A DNA stretch of 64,000 nucleotides from Halomarinibacterium sedimenti (lineage in GTDB: Bacteria; Bacteroidota; Bacteroidia; Flavobacteriales; Flavobacteriaceae), in the NCBI RefSeq assembly GCF_019312585.1, contig NZ_JAHWDP010000002.1, positions 496,001-560,000 on the forward strand, read 5' to 3'. Below the pieces are notes generated by a model. It was not told the origin of the DNA. It did not search any database and saw only the letters and a list, made by a program, of their open reading frames with translations. The translations under genes were made by a program, and so were the position numbers. Shown one piece after another: positions 1 to 8,776 of this stretch; the stretch's first letter is position 1; each line of letters starts with the position of its first letter.

Positions 1-449
1 TTTTGAAAATAATTAATTCCTTCATTAAAACTTCCTAATCTTGAGTGTTCTTCACCCAGTCTAGAATAAGTAATACTAATGAACTTTGGATTAGAAAGTT
101 TCTCCGCAGCTTCAAGCGATTCAAATAAATTTTCAGAAATAAAGTCTAATGCGTTTTCATTTTCTTTAGTGTACAAATTAAAATAAGCTGCTTTTAATTT
201 ATAATAGTAGTAATATCCTAAATTTGATAGTTTCTTATCTGAATAGTCCTTCAACTCACTCATATAATAAAGACAACTATCTTTATTACTACGTTTAAAG
301 TGTTTTATTAATTCATAATACGTTTTAGAAACAACAGTGTCGTTGGCCTTTTTTGTAGAAATTATTTTTTTTAAGGAATCAATTGCAATTTGGTTTTGTC
401 CAAAAGAAATGGAGCAGAATAACAAAATAATGAGCGAAAACTTATGCAT
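1..449 (-). CDS. Secreted protein, probable TPR-type helical repeats (truncated at window edge)
   Basis: The reading frame starts at an ATG at 449 and stays open to base 1, so only about 149 N-terminal residues are present. Residues 1-18 form a signal peptide ending in SFGQ. The rest is helical and rich in Lys, Tyr, Leu and Glu (a YYYYKLKAAYFNLY stretch, then a segment ending GEEHSRLGSFNEGINYF), which resembles tetratricopeptide repeats. Bacteroidota regulators with a periplasmic TPR region and a cytoplasmic kinase or LuxR domain often begin like this, but the C-terminus that would decide this lies outside the window. Confidence 0.6.
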   Translation of the reverse strand, partial: MHKFSLIILLFCSISFGQNQIAIDSLKKIISTKKANDTVVSKTYYELIKHFKRSNKDSCLYYMSELKDYSDKKLSNLGYYYYYKLKAAYFNLYTKENENALDFISENLFESLEAAEKLSNPKFISITYSRLGEEHSRLGSFNEGINYFQ

Positions 450-538
450 TTTGTAGATTAGGTAAACCTAAAATACATAATTTAAAGCATATTTGCTATG
501 CATGTAAGTCAATATGAAAAAGTAAATTGATTTATTGG

Positions 539-3500
539 TTACTTAAAAGCGATAAACTGCTTCCTAGTTTCTAGAACATCCTTTACATATTTTCTAAACT
601 CTGGATATTGATCGGGTTCAATATTTTCATAACTCATCACAGCTTTTACAGTTACTTTTAATTGGGTTTCCTTTGTTTTTTCATACGTAATGGTATACGA
701 ATGTCCTTTAAAGGAGAATTCCTTACTTTCAGGTATTTCTACAAAAGTATGCCCCTCCTCTATGTTAATAAGCATGGAATCTTCATACACATCTGTATTT
801 TCGTATTCCAAATAATTGATAGGATATTTTCGCTCATTTAAACTTACCACAGATTGATTATAGGGTATTGAAAAATATGGCAATTGGAAGGTTTTCATGC
901 TCCCTATTTTATTCAATTTTTCATTCAAGGTAATGGTAGTCTCAAAAGCAACTTTATCGTCACCTACTTTTTTATCTACTTTATCAACAGAGACAAGTTC
1001 AACATCCACCTTGGTTCTGTTCAATAAATCATCAGATATTTTTTCCTTTTTTACATTTTCGTTATCGTCGCTTAACAGTTCGATATAATAAGAACTTAAG
1101 TGGCCTGTTACAGATGTTGTTAAATGAATATTCGAACTTTCATCAGCAATATCAACGATATAATCATTTAAAAAAGTAGATTTCTTTCGGTTAACATTAT
1201 ATATTTTAAAAAGTTCATTGCCTTGTATTGCACCTTTGTTATAAGGAATCTCCAAACCTGTAGCATTTCGCAAGGAAACCGGAAGCGCTTTATAAGGCAA
1301 ATACTTATCTGTTAATTCTAAAAACTGAGGTTTTCCATCAATTGTTACCTTCACAATACAATGATTAAAGTCTGTTGAAGGAAGGATGAGTGCGTTTTTT
1401 CCATAGTCTGAAGTCAATACAAGAACCAAATTAACATCCAACCCAGCTTCTTTTCCTAACACTGCAAACAATGTTGAAAAATCCTTACAATCGCCCAACT
1501 TGGTTTTTATGGTTTTTTCTGGTTTTTGAGGTACAAATCCACTTTGCTTAAAACTCACATAGCTGTATGAAAAATTTTCTGTAACATATTCGTAAATTTT
1601 CTTCGCTTTTTCATCATCTGAAAGGTTAGCCACTCCATTTGGAAAAATCTTTTTAAAAGCATCTTCAACGGTTTGGTCAAATTCCATTTGCTCTCTCACC
1701 AAATCTGAATACCAATTCGAAATCTCGTCCCAAGATTCGATAGAGCTTAAATGAAGCTCTCTTGCTATATCCGAATAGGTAGGCATAAAATCTTCACTCA
1801 TGGGAAGTTCTTTATCATTTTTTACACTCCATTCGTGTACATAAAAATCACCTTCTTTCGATTTCTTATACGGAATTTCACCATTGGTCACCTTAAATTT
1901 CAAGTTGTCTTCTTGCATAAACAATCGGAATGTTTTTTCAGTTACAGGGTAATAGCTATTAAACCCACGTGTGTCTACATAATCTTTATAAAATCTTCCA
2001 GAACGTGAAAAACTTCCTTCAAAATCGATTAAAACAACGTCGCCTATTTCGAGTCCGTTAAACACAAAATTAGACCCACTCTTTTCTGCAGGAGAAATAC
2101 TTTTATCTTTCTTTACAATTTCAGATTTGTAAATAGCGTAATCACCGTAGAGACCTAAATTATATTCCTTTAAACGGTCAATTCCTTTTTGGGAAGTAAC
2201 TTCATAAATGTATGTGCCTTTGTACCTTCCGCCACCGCTTGGGTACTTTTGTACATCCACTTGATCTAGTAAAAAGTTAACACCGTAGTTGTTTGTTTTA
2301 ATTTTACCTCTATTAGCTTCAATAAAGGAATAGAATTCTTTTAATCTAAAATAATCTAACGGATCCTTTACTTTTTTAAGGTCGTAAATAAGCTTTCTTA
2401 ATTCGCTATCGCTGCTGTTTCTTTCAATTGCTTTTTCGTAATAAACCAAAGCTTCTACTGTCTTATCCAGTTGGCGTAATGCTTCTGCCTTTAATTTTAA
2501 AAACACAAAGGTATCGGGGTAGTTTTCGATTCCCATTTCTATGTAAGGCAAAGACTCTTCATAACGCTGATAATCGTGTAAATAGGCTATGTATTCTTGA
2601 ATAATGGCATTGTCATAATCTATTTTTTTAACCGATTCATTCAAAATTTCAAGTGCTTCGTCCTTTCTATTTTGCTTTTCGTAATAATAGGCTAAACTTA
2701 AATCAACGTCATAATTAAAATGCTGAGCCTTATTTTCTTCTAACTTTTTAATCGTTTTTTCATCGTTATTAAACAATTGACTGTAAAACATTACAAAGGT
2801 GCTATACAAAGAGGAAGGGACACTGGGGTCTTCAATAAACTTATCAAGTGCTGCTTCCACTTCACTCATACGCTGTCTGCGTAATTCCAAAAGTAAATCG
2901 GTTGCAGTAGCTATAAAGGAGTAATCTACAACTTGTGAAAGCTTCTTAAGCGTGGATTCGTAAGTCTCTATATCCATTTTATAGAGTTCATCAAAGTTTT
3001 GAAACTTATTCATCAACGACAAATAATAATTTGGGTCGAAAGTTTCAATGTTTTTTATAATCTCATTATAACTTTCAGAATCACCCGCACTGTTATGTAT
3101 CTCGGCCAAAATAGATTTAATAAAAGTACTATTTGGGTATTCCTCCAACCAAGATTCTACCATTTTTTTGGCCTTTTCAAATTCAGAATTACGCATATAA
3201 GCCATCACCAAACTGAATCTGTTTAAATCTTTATCTCCTTTTTTATCGGCCAATCGATTTTCAAAAAAGGTATAAAAAGGATTTGGAATTTCTTTAGGAG
3301 CAATTTCTGCCAACGTACTTATTGAATACTCTTTGTTTGTAAGATTAACCGATACATTTTTTATCGGGTTCCCAGCATCGTCCACTATCTTAATCATAAA
3401 ATAAGGGTAGGTTGCATAAGAGGCTGTTTTTACCAACAACCTATTATTCCCCTTTTTCAGATTTACGGCAATGGTGTAGGCATCCATTTCGGTTAAGCGA

Positions 3501-4303
3501 TCCTTATCATTTTCAAAAACCAAAACATCGTTTACAAACAACTGGAAAATTCCGCCCTTCCCTACTTTTAAATTCACTCTTTGGTCAACAGCAGAATCCA
3601 CAAAAGTTTGTGCGTAATTTATCCCTGAAATAAGTTCGGAATGATTTAAGAAAAACTGATAGGGCTCTCCAGAATTTTTTGCTGCATACCAATTTACCGA
3701 ACCATTTCTCCTTGTATTAAATGGAGTTTCGGTAACCGCAGTGGTCTCTGGAGGGTACTGAGTGTCTAATCCACTGTTATTTAAGTTTTCAAAGGGGCCA
3801 CAATATTCCCATTGGGTTACACTTTCAATTTTTTTATTGAGTGCCAAATAGTTATCCCAATTATTTTGGTAGCGTTCCACCACCGATTTATAATAAACAT
3901 ACCCATCCCTAACGGTGTTGTTTTTCATGGTTTTTTCGTCCAACTCTTTAATGGAAGAAACATTATAGGAGTTAAATCCTGATTCTAAATAATCCCCTAA
4001 TGCATAAGGGAAAAACCAATGAGCAAATAAATAATTTTCATAATTTGGGTAGGTAGCAAGTTCTTTTAAAAAGTTGTCCTCCCTAAGCATCAACCCATTC
4101 TCCATACGCACAATTTGACGCAATAACGACGTTTCAACATCTTTAACAAATCCCTTTTTACTTACCATTTCAAGGGCTTTTGTTCTATTATTAGCGTGCA
4201 ATTCTTGCCAAATTTTACTCGGATTTTGTGCAACTAAAGAAATACTGAAAGAAAAAAAGAAAAACAATAAAATACTACGGAAGTGTGACGTGGAAACATT
4301 CAT
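539..4303 (-). CDS. Large secreted DUF3857/transglutaminase-domain protein with TPRs
   Basis: A 1254-residue exported protein. Residues 1-26 are a signal peptide (hydrophobic core ending LVAQ). Residues about 200-330 look like a PA14 or jelly-roll fold (FQLFVNDVLVF, NRLLVKTASYA). TPR-like helices follow at about 370-640, then a DUF3857-like beta region, then a transglutaminase core. That core has Cys in KLGDCKDFS (about residue 940), His in DFNHCIV (about 985) and Asp in LELTDKY (about 1000), so the catalytic triad looks intact. Proteins of this family are common in Bacteroidota; their substrates are unknown to me. The ATG at 4303 is chosen because the in-frame TTG at 4312 overlaps the promoter -7 box. 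Confidence 0.85.
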   Translation of the reverse strand: MNVSTSHFRSILLFFFFSFSISLVAQNPSKIWQELHANNRTKALEMVSKKGFVKDVETSLLRQIVRMENGLMLREDNFLKELATYPNYENYLFAHWFFPYALGDYLESGFNSYNVSSIKELDEKTMKNNTVRDGYVYYKSVVERYQNNWDNYLALNKKIESVTQWEYCGPFENLNNSGLDTQYPPETTAVTETPFNTRRNGSVNWYAAKNSGEPYQFFLNHSELISGINYAQTFVDSAVDQRVNLKVGKGGIFQLFVNDVLVFENDKDRLTEMDAYTIAVNLKKGNNRLLVKTASYATYPYFMIKIVDDAGNPIKNVSVNLTNKEYSISTLAEIAPKEIPNPFYTFFENRLADKKGDKDLNRFSLVMAYMRNSEFEKAKKMVESWLEEYPNSTFIKSILAEIHNSAGDSESYNEIIKNIETFDPNYYLSLMNKFQNFDELYKMDIETYESTLKKLSQVVDYSFIATATDLLLELRRQRMSEVEAALDKFIEDPSVPSSLYSTFVMFYSQLFNNDEKTIKKLEENKAQHFNYDVDLSLAYYYEKQNRKDEALEILNESVKKIDYDNAIIQEYIAYLHDYQRYEESLPYIEMGIENYPDTFVFLKLKAEALRQLDKTVEALVYYEKAIERNSSDSELRKLIYDLKKVKDPLDYFRLKEFYSFIEANRGKIKTNNYGVNFLLDQVDVQKYPSGGGRYKGTYIYEVTSQKGIDRLKEYNLGLYGDYAIYKSEIVKKDKSISPAEKSGSNFVFNGLEIGDVVLIDFEGSFSRSGRFYKDYVDTRGFNSYYPVTEKTFRLFMQEDNLKFKVTNGEIPYKKSKEGDFYVHEWSVKNDKELPMSEDFMPTYSDIARELHLSSIESWDEISNWYSDLVREQMEFDQTVEDAFKKIFPNGVANLSDDEKAKKIYEYVTENFSYSYVSFKQSGFVPQKPEKTIKTKLGDCKDFSTLFAVLGKEAGLDVNLVLVLTSDYGKNALILPSTDFNHCIVKVTIDGKPQFLELTDKYLPYKALPVSLRNATGLEIPYNKGAIQGNELFKIYNVNRKKSTFLNDYIVDIADESSNIHLTTSVTGHLSSYYIELLSDDNENVKKEKISDDLLNRTKVDVELVSVDKVDKKVGDDKVAFETTITLNEKLNKIGSMKTFQLPYFSIPYNQSVVSLNERKYPINYLEYENTDVYEDSMLINIEEGHTFVEIPESKEFSFKGHSYTITYEKTKETQLKVTVKAVMSYENIEPDQYPEFRKYVKDVLETRKQFIAFK

Positions 4304-4339
4304 AAATAGCAAAATATTCTAGTTTTTATATAGTTTCAA
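4303..4339 (-). promoter_or_regulatory. Promoter of the DUF3857/transglutaminase gene, near-leaderless
   Basis: On the minus strand TTG (4339-4337) is separated by 20 bp from TATTTTG (4316-4310), a shortened Bacteroidota -7 box. Only six bases lie between the box and the ATG at 4303, so the transcript would start at or next to the start codon. Confidence 0.5.
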
Positions 4340-4433
4340 CAAATAAAACATTTTAATTAAATCTTAAAAAGAGAAAAAGTGATTTTCTGCAAAAATTAAC
4401 CTGTATTTTCGGTAAAAACCTTTTTAAAAACAA

Positions 4434-4463
4434 AAACCAATCACTTGGGGGTATGATTGGTTT
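4434..4463 (-). terminator. Intrinsic terminator of the S74 repeat-protein gene
   Basis: A perfect 10-bp inverted repeat (AAACCAATCA / TGATTGGTTT) with a 10-nt loop lies 27 bp after the stop of the S74 gene. On the minus strand the stem is followed by a T-rich tract. Confidence 0.75.
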
Positions 4464-4490
4464 AAGCACGAGATAAATTAAGAACTATTC

Positions 4491-7400
4491 TTAATTTTCG
4501 TTTGGGTCAATTTTAAGTAACAATGCCTCCACCTTTTTTAATCGATCTTCGAGAGTGGCTATTTTTTCATTTTGAGTATTGATAATCTCTTGCTGTTCCT
4601 TTACTGCGTTTATTAAGACAAAATCCATAGCACCATAATCTACTCCTAAATAGGTTTCTGACTTTGTTCCATCTTCAGACTTGTATTCCCAATCTTTTAC
4701 CATATAAGGAGCTATTTTTTGTAATTCTTGAGCAATGGTTCCTACACCTGTATCGGTAGGCATTCCCGCTTTACCATTATAGGTAAACCAAACGGGATTT
4801 ATTTTTTCCACAACCGAAAGTCCTTCACTAAAAGGACGAACATTTGTTTTTAATCGAGCATCCGAAGTTACGGTCCAAGCTGAAGAAGTAGGCTTGGCAG
4901 CAGAATTGGTACTCAATTCTAATTGATACGCTGGGGCAGAAAGACCAATACCAATAGGATCGGCAAAAAAGTTAGCTGATGCTCCAAAACCCCAACTAAA
5001 GTAGGTGCCATTATACCACAAAGCTTCACTACCATTAACTTGTAAAGCAACACCCGTACCAATTCCTTGATTAAGATTTGCCATCCCATTTACGGAAAAG
5101 CGCTGTGTAGGAGCAATAGTACCCACACCAACCCTATTATTTACTTCGTCTACAAATAAAGTTCCAGAATCTACATTTAAAGAGCCTGTATTCACTTCAA
5201 CATCGGCATTAAAGCGCAATAAATTGTTATCGAATTCTCCATAGATAAGCGCATTATTGGCATTTACATTAGAGTTTTCAATGTATAGTTTATTACTACC
5301 CGTTTCATTATAACCAGCGTTGTAACCTAAAAAAATATTTCGGTTTCCGCCTGTATTTTGATAACCTGCTTCTTCTCCAATAGCAACATTGCCTAGTCCT
5401 GCTGCCATTTGGCCTAAAACCTGATAGCCTAATCCAATATTACTATCTCCATTGATTAGAGCAGCTAAAGACAAATTACCAACAGCTACATTATTTTCTC
5501 CTGAACCCTTGTTGTATAATGCATTATTGCCAATAGCAGTATTTCCTATTCCACTTGTGTTATTATAAAGAGCAGCATTTCCCAATGCTGTATTATCATT
5601 TCCAGATGTATTTCCGGATAAAGCAGAAAGACCTAATGCTATATTGCCACTGCCGTCCGTATTTGAAATCATTGTGCCATATCCTACGGCTATATTATCA
5701 CTACCATCAATATTATTTTCAAGTGAATAAGCTCCAATACCAATATTGGAAGAGCCAATAGTGTTAGTAAATAGACTACGATATCCAATGCCAATATTAA
5801 CACTACCAGTTGTATTGTATAAACTAGAATGCCCTATAGCAACATTGCCTACGCCTATACTATTCGAAATCAAAGCATTAAAACCGATGCCCAAATTGAA
5901 ATTGTCTGAACTGTCATCATTAGCTCCAGCTCCTATTCCAAAGAAAATAGAAGACCCATCATCAGTTCCATCATTATCACTTTTTCCATCGATTAAGTCA
6001 TTTATCCTTTCTGCGCCTAAAGTAGGTGTTGTCCATGTTAGCACACCAGCTCCATCTGTTTGTAGTATTTGATTTACGGTACCATCTACCGTAGGAAATT
6101 GATACGCATTATTAATATCAAAAGTTCCATTTATTCTAACCAAGTCATTATCAAATTCACCGTAAATAAGTGGGGTCGTACTGCTTGAATTCTCGATATA
6201 TAGTCTATTGTTTAAAACACTGTTCTGCCCAGCTCGATAGCCTAAAAGGACATTTCCTGAGTTTGTATTGGTTGTCCCATTACTACCCGCTAATTGCCCA
6301 AGGAAAACATTATTACTTCCATTAACACCATCTCCAGCACTCCCACCAATGGCGACATTATCATTTCCTGTAAGGTTATCTCTTAAGGTGCCGTGTCCCA
6401 TAGCCACATTTCCGGCTCCTGTTGTATTTGCCGTTAAAGAATACCTTCCATAGGCCATATTAAAAAAACCGATAGTATTATTTACAAGTGCTTGCGATCC
6501 TAAAGCAATATTTTGCGTACCTGTTGTATTATTTTCTAAAGCCGCAAAACCAATTGCAATATTATCATTAGCTGAAGTATTTAGTCGCAATGCCGAAAAG
6601 CCTATTCCTATATTACCATTTCCGGTAGTGTTTAAAAGTGCATTAGTCCCAACCGCGACATTACTAAAACCTGAAATGTTATTTGCCAAGGCATTCACAC
6701 CTAAAGCAATGTTATCCACGCCTGTAGTATTATCGAACAAAGAAGAATAACCTACGGCAATATTATTGACTCCAACTGTATTGTTATTTAAAGAAAGAGA
6801 ACCAAAGGCTGCATTAAAGGAACCAGTAGTGTTATTACGCAACGCTTGATATCCAAATCCATTGTTATATTCCCCAATGGTATTTTGATTAAGAGAAGTT
6901 AATCCAAATGCGCTATTAAAATCTCCTGTTGTATTATTACGTAAAGAAAAGCCACCCACAGCAGTGTTTCCGTTACCTGTGGTGTTGAATAACATTGCGT
7001 TTGGGCCTACTGCAACATTGTTATCACCGTTATTTTGAGGGAGAACATACTGACCTATAGCTATATTATTATTTCCAGTGCTATTGTTAATTAAATTACC
7101 CACCCCAATTGCTATATTTCCGCTTCCTGTGGTATTATTTGTTAAACTACTTCGCCCAATTCCAATGTTTCTATTATCTGTTAAATCATCATTCAATCCA
7201 GCATCTATCCCCAAAAAAATGGAAGAGCCATCATTTGTTCCATCATTATCTGATCTACCATCTGTAAGGTCATCTATTTTTTCTGCTCCTGTAGTTGGTG
7301 ATGCCCAACTTATGGAGCCAGCACCATCGGTTTGTAATACTTGATTTGCAGTTCCATCTGCCATTGGAAATTGATACGCATTATTAATGTCGAGTGTTCC

Positions 7401-8495
7401 ATTTATACGAAGCAAATCGTTATCAAATTCACCATAAATTAGAGGGGTTGTACTATTTGAATTTTCAATATAAAGTTTGTTACTACCAGTTTCATTAAAA
7501 CCTGCGTTAAAACCAATTGCAACATTATACCCACCTGTACTATTTTGATTAAGAGCTTGCCTTCCAATGGCAATAGACCCATTACCAGTAGTATTGTTTT
7601 CCATTGAAGAATAACCAATACCAATATTATCATCTCCACTGGTATTTTGAGATAAGCTATATGCTCCCGAAGCAATATTATAATTCCCGGTCGTATTATT
7701 AAATAAAGCCCCTGTACTTAAAGCTATATTAAAACCACCCCAGGTATTATTAAATAGACTATTATATCCTATAGCGAGATTGTTTGACCCTGTCGTATTA
7801 AATGTCATGCTATAATTGGCGATAGCAGTATTATAATTCCCAGTTGTATTTGAAAATAATGTGCTTAAACCAATACCTATATTTCCAGCTCCAGTCGTAT
7901 TAGAAGGCAGACTATAATTACCTAAAGCAGTATTGCCCACTCCTACGGTATTTGAATTTAAACTGCTTGTTCCTAGTGCAACATTTGAGGATCCCGAAGT
8001 ATTGCTTCTTAGGGAATGAAACCCAATTGCAGTATTAGAAAACCCACTTGTATTACTTAATAACGACTCAAAACCTACACCTACATTTTGGTTATTGGAT
8101 AAGTCATCATTACTTCCTGCATTTATACCAAGATAAACTGAAGAACCGTCATTCGTTCCGTCCATATCAGATCGCCCATCAATTAGGTCATTTATCCTAT
8201 TTACACCTGTAGCAGATACCCATGTAGAAATTCCGTTATCCCAATAATAAAACCCTTTAGAAGGAGCTCCATTTCCTGTCATAAAAAGCATCATCCCATC
8301 TTGTGCAACTCCAGGGTTTATTGCTGGAAATTCATCCGCTCTTGGAATCAAAATTCCATCTGTATTTGCTGGGGTTACAACATTACTTGCCGAAATATCC
8401 AAAGTAGCATTTGGGTTCGTATTACCAATTCCTACTTGGGCAAACACACCAGATGCTATAAAATAAAAGCCGATTAAAATGAATGTTTTTTTCAT
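4491..8495 (-). CDS. Giant 17-residue-repeat surface protein with C-terminal S74 intramolecular chaperone
   Basis: A 1334-residue exported protein. The signal peptide is MKKTFILIGFYFIASGVFAQ. The body is about 42 units of a 17-residue repeat, consensus NxAIGxxSLxxNTTGxx, in three arrays of roughly 12, 18 and 12 units. Each array is preceded by a linker with DLxDGRSDxDGTNDGSS (about residues 95, 415 and 835) and ends in KLYIENS...IYGEFDN. The repeats resemble the NxxAxGxxA beta-roll of trimeric-adhesin heads. Residues about 1205-1300 match the peptidase S74 domain of phage tail spikes (SDARLKTNVRPF, GTIAQELQ), followed by a short coiled coil at the C-terminus. S74 domains usually trimerise the fibre and may cleave themselves off. 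No type IX tail is seen. Function as an adhesin or surface fibre is inferred. Confidence 0.85.
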   Translation of the reverse strand: MKKTFILIGFYFIASGVFAQVGIGNTNPNATLDISASNVVTPANTDGILIPRADEFPAINPGVAQDGMMLFMTGNGAPSKGFYYWDNGISTWVSATGVNRINDLIDGRSDMDGTNDGSSVYLGINAGSNDDLSNNQNVGVGFESLLSNTSGFSNTAIGFHSLRSNTSGSSNVALGTSSLNSNTVGVGNTALGNYSLPSNTTGAGNIGIGLSTLFSNTTGNYNTAIANYSMTFNTTGSNNLAIGYNSLFNNTWGGFNIALSTGALFNNTTGNYNIASGAYSLSQNTSGDDNIGIGYSSMENNTTGNGSIAIGRQALNQNSTGGYNVAIGFNAGFNETGSNKLYIENSNSTTPLIYGEFDNDLLRINGTLDINNAYQFPMADGTANQVLQTDGAGSISWASPTTGAEKIDDLTDGRSDNDGTNDGSSIFLGIDAGLNDDLTDNRNIGIGRSSLTNNTTGSGNIAIGVGNLINNSTGNNNIAIGQYVLPQNNGDNNVAVGPNAMLFNTTGNGNTAVGGFSLRNNTTGDFNSAFGLTSLNQNTIGEYNNGFGYQALRNNTTGSFNAAFGSLSLNNNTVGVNNIAVGYSSLFDNTTGVDNIALGVNALANNISGFSNVAVGTNALLNTTGNGNIGIGFSALRLNTSANDNIAIGFAALENNTTGTQNIALGSQALVNNTIGFFNMAYGRYSLTANTTGAGNVAMGHGTLRDNLTGNDNVAIGGSAGDGVNGSNNVFLGQLAGSNGTTNTNSGNVLLGYRAGQNSVLNNRLYIENSSSTTPLIYGEFDNDLVRINGTFDINNAYQFPTVDGTVNQILQTDGAGVLTWTTPTLGAERINDLIDGKSDNDGTDDGSSIFFGIGAGANDDSSDNFNLGIGFNALISNSIGVGNVAIGHSSLYNTTGSVNIGIGYRSLFTNTIGSSNIGIGAYSLENNIDGSDNIAVGYGTMISNTDGSGNIALGLSALSGNTSGNDNTALGNAALYNNTSGIGNTAIGNNALYNKGSGENNVAVGNLSLAALINGDSNIGLGYQVLGQMAAGLGNVAIGEEAGYQNTGGNRNIFLGYNAGYNETGSNKLYIENSNVNANNALIYGEFDNNLLRFNADVEVNTGSLNVDSGTLFVDEVNNRVGVGTIAPTQRFSVNGMANLNQGIGTGVALQVNGSEALWYNGTYFSWGFGASANFFADPIGIGLSAPAYQLELSTNSAAKPTSSAWTVTSDARLKTNVRPFSEGLSVVEKINPVWFTYNGKAGMPTDTGVGTIAQELQKIAPYMVKDWEYKSEDGTKSETYLGVDYGAMDFVLINAVKEQQEIINTQNEKIATLEDRLKKVEALLLKIDPNEN

Positions 8496-8507
8496 AACGA
8501 TAATTAT

Positions 8508-8642
8508 TTATTTTTTAATCTTAATCGATTTAATAATCTTATTTTCCAACAGTATATTTAACTTGTAAGTACCGCTCTTTAAATGGTCTATACTTAGGTA
8601 AATTTTTTCCTCATGGATGTCTCCATTTGTGTTATTGGACAT
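8508..8642 (-). CDS. Small ORF immediately upstream of the S74 repeat protein (44 aa)
   Basis: Reading the minus strand from the ATG at 8642 gives a 44-residue protein. It ends 12 bp before the S74 gene start. Its second half (SIDHLKSGTYKLNILL, then ENKIIKSIKIKK) has the look of the short beta-rich C-terminal module common in Bacteroidota exported proteins. The frame stays open upstream to a TAA at 8704-8706, and that extension (KKLPYTFTSIKSVL) also looks protein-like. It has no ATG, only a GTG at 8648. The gene may therefore start at a rare codon, or be the remnant of a longer gene. No signal peptide is visible. Function unknown. Confidence 0.5.
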   Translation of the reverse strand: MSNNTNGDIHEEKIYLSIDHLKSGTYKLNILLENKIIKSIKIKK

Positions 8643-8776
8643 AAGCACCGATTTTATTGAAGTAAAAGTATAAGGTAACTTCTTGCCTTTATGGAAGAGA
8701 TGTTTTTAAAAATAGAAGATATGTTACAAGGCTATAAAAATGACAGGATTACAAAGAGGGGATTTGTCTTTATTTC

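Noticed and set aside
5746-7344. Plus-strand open frames rich in Pro, Leu and Val within the S74 gene
   Set aside because: They are antisense echoes of the 17-residue repeats; their regularity comes from the real gene.
4491-8495. Prophage tail-fibre gene
   Set aside because: The S74 domain recalls phage tail spikes, but the protein has a signal peptide and there are no other phage genes nearby.
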